6,001 nt of DNA from JAHEJB01 sp041748175 (GTDB lineage Bacteria > Bacteroidota > Rhodothermia > Rhodothermales > Rubricoccaceae): positions 1 to 6,001 of the forward strand of contig JBGTDU010000131.1 in the NCBI GenBank assembly GCA_041748175.1, in the 5' to 3' direction. A program made the translations under genes and the position numbers. Shown one piece after another: positions 1 to 5,450 of the stretch; position 1 is the first letter of the stretch, and every line of letters starts with the position of its first letter. The notes below the pieces were generated by a model, which saw nothing but the letters and a program-made list of their open reading frames with translations, was not told where the DNA came from and did not search any database.

Positions 1-2
1 AG

Positions 3-86
3 TGCCCGGGACTGGAATCGAACCAGCACGCGATTTCTCGCACCACCCCCTCAAGATGGCGTGTCTACCAATTTCACCACCCGGGC
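3..86 (-). tRNA. tRNA-Leu(GAG)
   Basis: Complete 84-nt leucine tRNA read on the minus strand. The acceptor strands GCCCGGG (80-86) and CCCGGGC (4-10) pair perfectly and the discriminator A is at 3. The anticodon stem pairs CCATC with GGTGG around the loop TTGAGGG, which puts anticodon GAG at 50-52 (decodes CUC/CUU). A long variable arm (GTGCGAGAAATCGCGT region) marks it as a class II tRNA, and the T-loop TTCGATT is canonical. The bases after the discriminator are CT, so CCA is not encoded and must be added after transcription. It lies 115 bp downstream of tRNA-Lys on the same strand, and the two may be co-transcribed. Confidence 0.97.
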
Positions 87-117
87 AAGGAAAAGATGTT
101 CAAGAACAGTGATATTC

Positions 118-193
118 GTGACTCCGGTAGGGCGAACGCGCAGCGTTTGCGGCGCAGGCCCACGCGAGGCCAATTGGACTGAGTGTTCGTTCT
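118..193 (-). pseudogene. Decayed copy of tRNA-Lys (probable relic)
   Basis: Bases 118-131 repeat exactly the 14 bases at 201-214, which are the acceptor 3' strand, discriminator and T-stem 3' half of the intact tRNA-Lys. CGAAC of the T-loop follows in both, but this copy has lost about two bases there. The D-arm block ACTGAG recurs 60 bases after the repeat start (178-183), against 58 bases in the real gene (259-264), with CCAA before it in both. The 5' acceptor strand and the anticodon arm are not recognisable. The colinearity suggests a duplicated tRNA that has eroded. A short attachment-site-like duplication of the tRNA 3' end is the alternative. The outer boundary near 193 is an estimate. 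Confidence 0.4.
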
Positions 194-201
194 GGTTACG
201 G

Positions 202-274
<73 letters not shown>

Positions 275-276
275 GG

Positions 277-315
277 GCCGGTCGGGCAAAATAAGACCGG
301 CATGAAGCGAGCGAA
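277..315 (-). promoter_or_regulatory. Candidate promoter of the tRNA cluster
   Basis: Reading the minus strand, TATTTTG (287-293) lies 12 bases before the first base of tRNA-Lys and resembles the Bacteroidetes -7 box TAnnTTTG with one T missing. A TTC (313-315), one base off the -33 TTG, stands 19 bases further upstream. The box falls in the 11-base loop of a perfect 7-bp inverted repeat (GCCGGTC at 277-283, GACCGGC at 295-301). Position and spacing fit a stable-RNA promoter, but the call depends on the assumed phylum. Confidence 0.3.
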
Positions 316-361
316 CCACCAGCGGCTGTGGAGCCGCGGCGAAAACGGATCTACCGGGCAA

Positions 362-391
362 TTGTGCAACGACCCCAGCTGTTGTACGTTG
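362..391 (+). promoter_or_regulatory. Candidate promoter and dyad upstream of the first propeller gene
   Basis: TTG at 362-364 and TACGTTG at 385-391, 20 bases apart, are weak matches to a Bacteroidetes -33/-7 promoter (TTG and TAnnTTTG). They end 25 bases before the ATG at 417. An inverted repeat, GTGCAAC (364-370) and GTTGTAC (381-387), pairs over seven positions (one G-T) around a 10-base spacer and overlaps both boxes, so it could be an operator. No Shine-Dalgarno sequence is visible between here and the ATG. The rest of 275-416 holds only a 6-bp GC hairpin (322-337) and no gene. Confidence 0.2.
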
Positions 392-416
392 AGGTCTCCA
401 TCGACCAGCTAGTCCT

Positions 417-1496
417 ATGCGCCGCCTTACCCTTGTCTTCGTATCACTTTTACTCGTTGGGGCGATCGCTCAAGCTCAGAATCTCGAACTGATCGGCACC
501 CACCAGTTCCCCACCACCTCGTTTGGCGACGATGATGCTCTACAAGTAGGCGGCTCCGATGTTTGGGCGTATACCGCGCCGGACGGTTCTGAATACGCCA
601 TCATGGGCGTTCTTGACGGCTTCGCTGTGGTGAGCATTCCTTCAATGGAGATCGTCGGGCACATTGAGGGGCCGACGGAAGACGACGTGTGGTTCCACCG
701 GGATGTCGTCGTGCGAGGGCATTATGCTTACACCGTCACGGAGAACCTCGGCACGAACGAGGGTCTCCAGATCATCGACCTCAGCGGACTGCCCAACGGC
801 GTCGAGCTCGTGGCCGTCCACACGGATGGCGTCGTTTCCTCCCACAACCTGGACGTGGACGAGGAGACCGGCTATCTGTACATCCTTAATTCAGCGAACA
901 ACGGAATCGTGATTGTGGATGTCGCCGACCCGGAGAACCCGCACAACGTTGGCACCATCGAATTGCCGGATGTACACGACATCCACGCCCGAGGCGATTT
1001 GCTGTATGTAGCGGAGGGCCGCAGCCCGACGTTCTCCGTTTGGGATGTTTCCGACAAGGCCAGCCCTGTGATGATGCAACGCATCCCGGTGCCCGATGGC
1101 GGCTACGTTCACAACATCTGGCCGTCCGATGATGGCAATTATCTCCTCACGACTGAAGAGACAACCGACAAGACCGTTAAGGTGTGGGATATCTCCGATC
1201 CCGACAACGTCGAACTGGTAGGTGAGTGGCTCGGTGTGAACAGAATCGCGCACAACGTACACATACAAGGAGACTACGCCTTTTTGTCGCACTATACGGG
1301 AGGCATTATCGTCGTGGATTTCAGCGACCCTGCGCATCCGACGCAAGTTGCCGAGTACGATACGACGCCGGACGACGACGAGGCGGGCTTCCGCGGGACC
1401 TGGGGCGCAACCGTGCCGACGCCCGGAGGCTACGTCTACGGTAGCGACATCAGCGGCCAGCTCACCGTCTTGAAGTTCCACGCCGACGACACGTGA
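417..1496 (+). CDS. Secreted choice-of-anchor B / LVIVD-repeat beta-propeller protein (upstream paralogue)
   Basis: 359-residue exported protein of the choice-of-anchor B family. The molecular function of this family is not established. Residues 1-20 form a Sec signal peptide (MRR, a hydrophobic run, then AQA) with cleavage expected before Gln21. There is no lipobox Cys, so it should be released as a soluble protein. The rest is a beta-propeller of LVIVD-type repeats, seen as IVIVDVADPENP (164-175), FSVWDVSDKASP (206-217) and IIVVDFSDPAHP (297-308). Successive blades carry Arg-Asp or His-Asn/Asp at 95-96, 143-144, 187-188, 232-233 and 279-280, spaced 44-48 residues apart. The protein ends just after the last strand (LTVLKF), with no sorting domain, LPXTG, PEP-CTERM or membrane helix. 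The ATG at 417 is chosen because it begins the signal peptide. It probably forms an operon with the paralogue that follows. Confidence 0.9.
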   Translation: MRRLTLVFVSLLLVGAIAQAQNLELIGTHQFPTTSFGDDDALQVGGSDVWAYTAPDGSEYAIMGVLDGFAVVSIPSMEIVGHIEGPTEDDVWFHRDVVVRGHYAYTVTENLGTNEGLQIIDLSGLPNGVELVAVHTDGVVSSHNLDVDEETGYLYILNSANNGIVIVDVADPENPHNVGTIELPDVHDIHARGDLLYVAEGRSPTFSVWDVSDKASPVMMQRIPVPDGGYVHNIWPSDDGNYLLTTEETTDKTVKVWDISDPDNVELVGEWLGVNRIAHNVHIQGDYAFLSHYTGGIIVVDFSDPAHPTQVAEYDTTPDDDEAGFRGTWGATVPTPGGYVYGSDISGQLTVLKFHADDT

Positions 1497-1534
1497 GTTC
1501 CCACTACCGAGATCATCCTTCATCCCATACCGCC

Positions 1535-2659
1535 ATGCGATTCGCCGCTTTCCCATCTATCCTTTCCCTGCTCCTTCTCCTGTCCGTGCAGGCGCAGACG
1601 CTTGATTTGATCGGCACTGTCGAGTTGGCAACAACGCCCCGCCCCGGTGCCGACGAATTGGACCATGACGGTGGTATTCGTGTTACCGGCGTCGTAGGTG
1701 GATCGGACGTGTGGGCCTACACCGCGCCCGACGGCCGCGAGTACGCTTTGATGGGCGAGTTGAATGGCATTGCCATCGTGGCGGTCCCGTCGCTAGAAAT
1801 CGTCGCGCGCATCGCGGGGCCGACGGAGAATGCCCCGTTCTACTGGCGCGATATCAAGACCTATGGCTCGTTCGCGTATGTGGCGACGGAAGCCTATGGG
1901 CCGAACGAGGGGCTGCAAATTATCGACCTGCGCGGGTTGCCTCACCACGCCGAGGAAATAGCTGTCTATCGCGGCGAATCCGACAACGTGGTGTCGAGCC
2001 ACAATCTTTCGATCGACACCGTTACTGGCCATGCCTACGTCCTCAACTCGGACGGCAGCGAGATCATCTGCCTCGATCTGCACAATCCGATGGCACCCCT
2101 CCAAGTTGCCGCCGTCGCCATTGAAGATTCGCACGACATCTTTGCCCGAGGCGACATCCTCTATATCGCCGAAGGCCGCGCTGGGACGTTCTCTGTCTGG
2201 GATATGTCCGACAAGTCAAACCCGACGCTGATGAACCGCATTGCCGTTCCGGACGCCGGATATGTCCACAACATCTGGCCAACCGATGACGGGCGGCATG
2301 TGCTCACCACGGAGGAAAATGCGAACAAGACCGTCAAGGTCTGGGATTTGTCCGATATCGAGAATCCGGATCTGGTTGGCGAGTGGCTCGGTGCAAGTCA
2401 CCTTGCCCACAACGTGCATATTCAGGGCCGCTTTGCATTCATCTCGCACTACAGTTCGGGCGTCCACGTGGTCGACATCCAGGATCTATCGAACCCGGTT
2501 GAAGTGGCGAACTTCGACACGCATCCCGAGAACAACGACGCGGCGTTCTACGGCAACTGGGGGACGGTCCCGCCCACGGCTGGTGGCTACGTCTTCGCGA
2601 GCGACCTCGAAGGCACGCTTACCGTCCTGAAATGGACGCCGCCGGGCGTGGATATTTGA
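1535..2659 (+). CDS. Secreted choice-of-anchor B / LVIVD-repeat beta-propeller protein (downstream paralogue)
   Basis: 374-residue paralogue of the preceding gene. By eye it is identical at more than half of the aligned positions along the whole length. It has two small insertions, about 13 residues near 43-55 and about 5 near 146-150. The start is placed at ATG 1535, because a compact signal peptide (MRF, Leu-rich core, VQA) begins there with cleavage before Gln21. A GTG at 1493, overlapping the previous stop, would add 14 polar residues ahead of the signal peptide and is less likely. The blade motifs are conserved: WRD (104-106), SHN (155-157), SHD (199-201), VHN (244-246), AHNVH (291-295), SHY (304-306). 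It also lacks a C-terminal anchor, ending shortly after LTVLKW. The gap to the upstream stop is 38 bp with no terminator, so co-transcription is likely. No Shine-Dalgarno sequence is visible. Confidence 0.9.
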   Translation: MRFAAFPSILSLLLLLSVQAQTLDLIGTVELATTPRPGADELDHDGGIRVTGVVGGSDVWAYTAPDGREYALMGELNGIAIVAVPSLEIVARIAGPTENAPFYWRDIKTYGSFAYVATEAYGPNEGLQIIDLRGLPHHAEEIAVYRGESDNVVSSHNLSIDTVTGHAYVLNSDGSEIICLDLHNPMAPLQVAAVAIEDSHDIFARGDILYIAEGRAGTFSVWDMSDKSNPTLMNRIAVPDAGYVHNIWPTDDGRHVLTTEENANKTVKVWDLSDIENPDLVGEWLGASHLAHNVHIQGRFAFISHYSSGVHVVDIQDLSNPVEVANFDTHPENNDAAFYGNWGTVPPTAGGYVFASDLEGTLTVLKWTPPGVDI

Positions 2660-2702
2660 CGCTTGCCTGCGAACAGCTTGTTGATGCCACTGAGGAGAAT
2701 AC

Positions 2703-2736
2703 CGAACTGCCGACGGGTAGTCCTTACCCGAGTTCG
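2703..2736. terminator. Bulged 12-bp stem-loop at the convergent gene junction
   Basis: CGAACT (2703-2708) pairs with AGTTCG (2731-2736), and CGGGTA (2714-2719) pairs with TACCCG (2725-2730). The loop is GTCCT and the five bases 2709-2713 form a one-sided bulge. It lies 44 bp past the stop of the plus-strand propeller gene and at the expected end of the minus-strand HEPN gene, where a bidirectional terminator would be placed. There is no T-run on either side, so it is not a textbook intrinsic terminator. Confidence 0.45.
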
Positions 2737-3114
2737 CCTCCACAATCGCAGCGCACGCGGCAACAAATGATTCCGCCTGACCGATCCAGGGGAGGACGGA
2801 TTCATCCAACTCGACGAAGTCGTCGTAATCCGCTTCCTGGCGGGTGTTGAAAAGTCGGTTGTAGAAATCCATATGCTCTCTGGCCAATAGCCTGGTTCGC
2901 CAAAGTATTGGCCGAGCAGCTTGCGAACCCCGCTGTGGGTCTTGGGCGCGAGGTTCCGGACGACGAGTACGGCTCCGGCAGCATAGAAGCACGCGTAGTA
3001 GAGGCGGTTGACGTATGCGCTCCAATGGTAGTCGTTTGCCAACGCCTGAGCTGCTGCAAGCGCCTCTCTTGCATTCTCCAACCTTCGGGTAACCAGCCGG
3101 TGTCGATCTGTCAT
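2724..3114 (-). pseudogene. HEPN-domain protein (UPF0332-like), frameshifted; partner of the MNT nucleotidyltransferase
   Basis: HEPN proteins are small helical proteins, often RNase toxins paired with an MNT antitoxin. From ATG 3114 the first 77 residues match the family: an N-terminal helix (RRLENAREALAAAQAL), then SAYVNRLYYACFYAA and PKTHSGVRKLLGQYF. At about 2882-2884 the frame is lost. The family-like continuation (REHMDFYNRLF, TRQEADYDDFVELDES, PWIGQAESFVAACAAIVEAN) lies one base back, consistent with loss of one base in codon 78. Joined together, the two parts give the usual length of about 130 residues. The second frame has no stop where the family ends and stays open to 2486, 174 bp into the opposing gene. 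A TAA in the third frame at 2724-2726 is used here as the presumed ancestral end. The RNase His expected six residues after Arg37 is Tyr44. The ATG overlaps the MNT stop (ATGA), implying coupled translation. A sequencing error is the main alternative to true decay. Confidence 0.75.
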
Positions 3115-3455
3115 AGCATTTGGCCTTCTTGAGCGACGTTTGCGTAAAAAGGCGTGATGCGGTGCGCCCCATTGTGCCAGGTGCGCTCGTCGTGAGCAAT
3201 CAGCGTAAGCACCTGCTCCGTGTCTAGTTCGATCGGAAGTAAGCGATGGCGCATCGCCTGCGCACGCTTCATACTCACCTTCCCATCAACGAGAACAAGC
3301 AGATCCCAGTCCGACTCGCTGTGTGCTTCGCCGCGAGCGCGGGAACCGTAAAGGAATACCTCGGCCTCTGGCTCGACGCCGCGGATAGCGGCCTTGACGC
3401 GACGGAGTAGATCGCGATCTTCATTCGACAAGTGGGCGGTATTCAGCGAGCGCAT
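3111..3455 (-). CDS. MNT-type minimal nucleotidyltransferase (MntA-like antitoxin)
   Basis: 114-residue minimal nucleotidyltransferase of the DNA polymerase beta superfamily. It has the signature GS-x10-DxD: Gly37-Ser38, then Asp49 and Asp51 in SDWDLLVLV. These residues bind metal and the nucleotide triphosphate. Asp78 (IELDTEQV) is a plausible third acid. In characterised MNT-HEPN pairs of the MntA/HepT type, the MNT protein neutralises the HEPN toxin by adding AMP to it. That role is inferred here from family and context. The gene order (MNT then HEPN, with an ATGA overlap at 3111-3114) is typical. It starts 28 bp after the aspS stop on the same strand, so it may be read through from aspS. 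TATTTTCA just before its ATG is a weak -7-like match. No Shine-Dalgarno sequence is visible. It appears intact although its partner is broken. Confidence 0.88.
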   Translation of the reverse strand: MRSLNTAHLSNEDRDLLRRVKAAIRGVEPEAEVFLYGSRARGEAHSESDWDLLVLVDGKVSMKRAQAMRHRLLPIELDTEQVLTLIAHDERTWHNGAHRITPFYANVAQEGQML

Positions 3456-3483
3456 GGCTGAAAATACGGCTCGACTAGTCTCG

Positions 3484-5364
3484 TCACGCCGGGTCCGCTG
3501 GTGCCTCCGTCTGCGCGGAATTCTTTAGCGGAACGCTGGTTCGGATATGCAGCTCCTCCAATTGACGGGCATCCACCACATCCGGCGTATTCGACATCGG
3601 CTCGGTCGCCGATTGCGTCTTGGGGAACGCGATGACATCGCGCAGCGAGGATGCTCCCGTAAGCATCATCACCAGCCGGTCGAGGCCGAGCGCGATCCCG
3701 CCGTGCGGAGGTGCGCCATAGCGGAAGGCGTTCAGGAGGAAACCAAAGCGCTCCTCAGCCTCATCCTCTTCGATGCCGAGATGGCGGAACATCTGGCTTT
3801 GGACTTCGCGCTGGTGGATGCGGATGGAGCCGCCGCCCATCTCCGAGCCGTTCAGCACGAGGTCGTACGCGCGAGCCCGCGCAGAGCCAGGGTCGTTTTC
3901 GAGGAGCGAGATGTCTTCCGATTTGGGCGAGGTGAACGGGTGGTGCATCGCGTAGAAGCGGACGTCCTCGTCGCTGAATTCGAAGAGCGGAAAATCCGTC
4001 ACCCAAAGGAATTCCCACGGGCCGTCGTTGCCCGCAGGGATCAATCCCGTCTCACCCGCCATGTGGAGACGGAGCGTGCCCATTTGCTCAAAGACGTTCG
4101 GTTGCGGACCCGCGAGCATCAGCACGAGATCGCCCACCTGTGTGTCCGTGGCGTCGATCACATTCTGCACGAATGAGCGCGGAAGCACTTCTTCCTTTAC
4201 TGACGCTGTGAAGTCACTTCCGTCTGCAGGCAGCTTGATGTAGAAGAGCCCCGGCGCACCGATGCGCTTTTGGACGATGTCCTTGGTGAGCTTGTCGAGT
4301 TTGCTGCGCCCGAGATCGCCTTGACCTTCAACGCGGATTGCCACGACGGCACCGCCGCTCTCAAACGTCGAGTCGAACACGCGGAAACCCGAACCGTGCA
4401 ATGTTTCGGAGAGGTCAACCAGTTCCATCCCAAACCGCAGGTCGGGTTTGTCGGAGCCGAAGCGGCGAATAGCCTCGTCGTAAGGCATTCGTGGGAAGGG
4501 AATTGGAATGTCGATGCCGCGCGTGTCCTTCCAGATGGCAGCGATCAGACCCTCCGTCATTTCGTAAACCAGTTCTTCCGTCGCGAACGTCATCTCGACG
4601 TCGATCTGGGTGAATTCCGGCTGGCGATCTGCGCGAAGATCTTCGTCGCGGAAGCACTTTACGATCTGGAAATAGCGGTCCAGGCCCGCGATCATCAGGA
4701 TCTGCTTGTACGTCTGCGGGCTCTGCGGCAACGCATAAAACTTCCCCGGATGTACACGCGATGGCACGAGGTAATCCCGAGCGCCCTCGGGCGTCGACTT
4801 CATCAGAACCGGCGTTTCCACTTCGACAAAATCCTGAGCGTCCATGTACCGCCGGGTGGACTGGTACAGCTTGTGGCGCAGCAGGATGTTGTTTTGCAGC
4901 GCGGGCCGCCGGAGGTCGAGATAGCGGTATTTCAGGCGGAGGTCTTCGCCGACATTCTGTTGACGTTCCTCGTGCGAGCTCACCATAAACGGAAGCGGCT
5001 CGGCCGTATTCAGCACCTCAATGTCGGTGACGAAGACCTCGACAAGCCCGGTTGGAAGCTCGTGGTTTTTGTTCTCCCGCTCGCGAACCGTGCCGGTGAT
5101 TGAAATCACGTCCTCGCCTCTCAGCTTCTCGGCCATGGTGTAGGATTCCGCGCTGACTTCCTCAGCAAAAACAATCTGCGTTAGCCCATAGCGGTCGCGG
5201 AGATCCGCAAACACGAGCCCACCGAGATTTCGCTGCGTGTCTACCCAGCCTTTCAGCACCACATCCGCGCCTACGTGATCCATGCGAATCTCGCCGCATG
5301 TATGCGTGCGTCGGCCATGTAGCTGATCGTTGGTCAGGGCAAGACGTGTTGTTGGCTCGGACAT
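3484..5364 (-). CDS. aspS: Aspartyl-tRNA synthetase, bacterial type
   Basis: 626-residue cytoplasmic class IIb aminoacyl-tRNA synthetase that charges tRNA-Asp with aspartate using ATP. Domains in order: an OB-fold anticodon-binding domain (about 22-125), the hinge DLRLKYRYLDLRRP (141-154), motif 1 with Pro185 (VEVETPVL), the flipping loop TPEGARDYLVPSR (191-203), QSPQ (214-217), and motif 2 FRDEDLRADRQPEFTQID (238-255) with ATP-contacting Arg239. A bacterial-specific insertion domain follows (about 300-420), then motif 3 GIALGLDRLVMML (556-568) with Arg563 and IAFPKT (578-583). It is longer than E. coli AspRS (590 aa), with about 19 extra N-terminal residues and a polar C-terminal tail. Leu47 (RNLGG) sits where discriminating enzymes have Leu and non-discriminating ones often have His, so it may be specific for tRNA-Asp (inference). 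The ATG at 5364 is kept because the next Met (28) lies inside the OB-fold. No Shine-Dalgarno sequence is visible. It is transcribed away from meaB. Confidence 0.98.
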   Translation of the reverse strand: MSEPTTRLALTNDQLHGRRTHTCGEIRMDHVGADVVLKGWVDTQRNLGGLVFADLRDRYGLTQIVFAEEVSAESYTMAEKLRGEDVISITGTVRERENKNHELPTGLVEVFVTDIEVLNTAEPLPFMVSSHEERQQNVGEDLRLKYRYLDLRRPALQNNILLRHKLYQSTRRYMDAQDFVEVETPVLMKSTPEGARDYLVPSRVHPGKFYALPQSPQTYKQILMIAGLDRYFQIVKCFRDEDLRADRQPEFTQIDVEMTFATEELVYEMTEGLIAAIWKDTRGIDIPIPFPRMPYDEAIRRFGSDKPDLRFGMELVDLSETLHGSGFRVFDSTFESGGAVVAIRVEGQGDLGRSKLDKLTKDIVQKRIGAPGLFYIKLPADGSDFTASVKEEVLPRSFVQNVIDATDTQVGDLVLMLAGPQPNVFEQMGTLRLHMAGETGLIPAGNDGPWEFLWVTDFPLFEFSDEDVRFYAMHHPFTSPKSEDISLLENDPGSARARAYDLVLNGSEMGGGSIRIHQREVQSQMFRHLGIEEDEAEERFGFLLNAFRYGAPPHGGIALGLDRLVMMLTGASSLRDVIAFPKTQSATEPMSNTPDVVDARQLEELHIRTSVPLKNSAQTEAPADPA

Positions 5365-5387
5365 GGGTCGGCTCTAGGTCGCTGGAT

Positions 5388-5395
5388 CGAAATTA
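5388..5395 (-). promoter_or_regulatory. Candidate -7 box of aspS
   Basis: On the minus strand this reads TAATTTCG, one base off the Bacteroidetes -7 consensus TAnnTTTG, and it ends 23 bases before the aspS ATG. No TTG is found 19-21 bases upstream, where the pyrimidine-rich strand of the purine tract lies instead. The assignment is therefore weak and depends on the phylum. Confidence 0.25.
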
Positions 5396-5450
5396 GAGGA
5401 GAGGGAGAAAGGGGGAAAGGGAGAATGGGAGAATGGGAGATGGGAGGGGA
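5395..5450 (+). repeat. Polypurine G-rich tract with 8-base tandem units; G-quadruplex candidate
   Basis: Of these 56 bases, 53 are purines on the plus strand. The three exceptions are T at 5426, 5434 and 5441. GGGAGAAT is repeated in tandem at 5419-5426 and 5427-5434, followed by a shortened unit GGGAGAT (5435-5441) and GGGAGGGG. G-runs of three or more occur at 5403, 5411, 5419, 5427, 5435, 5442 and 5446, with loops of one to five bases between the last six. This satisfies the usual G-quadruplex pattern. The tract fills the space between the divergent aspS and meaB genes. It resembles the short dispersed tandem repeats scattered through intergenic DNA in some bacteria, but only a genome-wide search would show that. 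Confidence 0.8.

Noticed and set aside
322..337. 6-bp GC hairpin (GCGGCT, loop GTGG, AGCCGC) as a terminator
   Set aside because: It has no T-run on either strand and lies upstream of both divergent transcription units, where a terminator is not expected.
891..1556. 221-codon open frame on the minus strand opposite the first propeller gene
   Set aside because: It mirrors the codon structure of the plus-strand gene, has no signal peptide or domain, and is best read as a shadow.
2486..3199. A 237-codon minus-strand frame as an intact gene
   Set aside because: Only its middle third is family-like (the HEPN C-terminal half). Its start lies inside the MNT gene out of frame and its end is antisense to the propeller gene.
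2724..3455. MNT-HEPN pair as a previously undescribed defence system
   Set aside because: It matches a known toxin-antitoxin architecture, and one member is frameshifted. Nothing further in the window suggests extra components.
4270..5103. Long 277-codon open frame on the plus strand opposite aspS
   Set aside because: It is entirely antisense to a confidently identified aspS, has no recognisable domain, and long antisense frames opposite GC-rich conserved genes are common artefacts.
5419..5442. Phase variation of meaB by change in the 8-base repeat number
   Set aside because: The in-frame ATG is in the last full repeat unit, so adding or removing upstream units leaves its distance to the coding region unchanged. 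There are only two full units.
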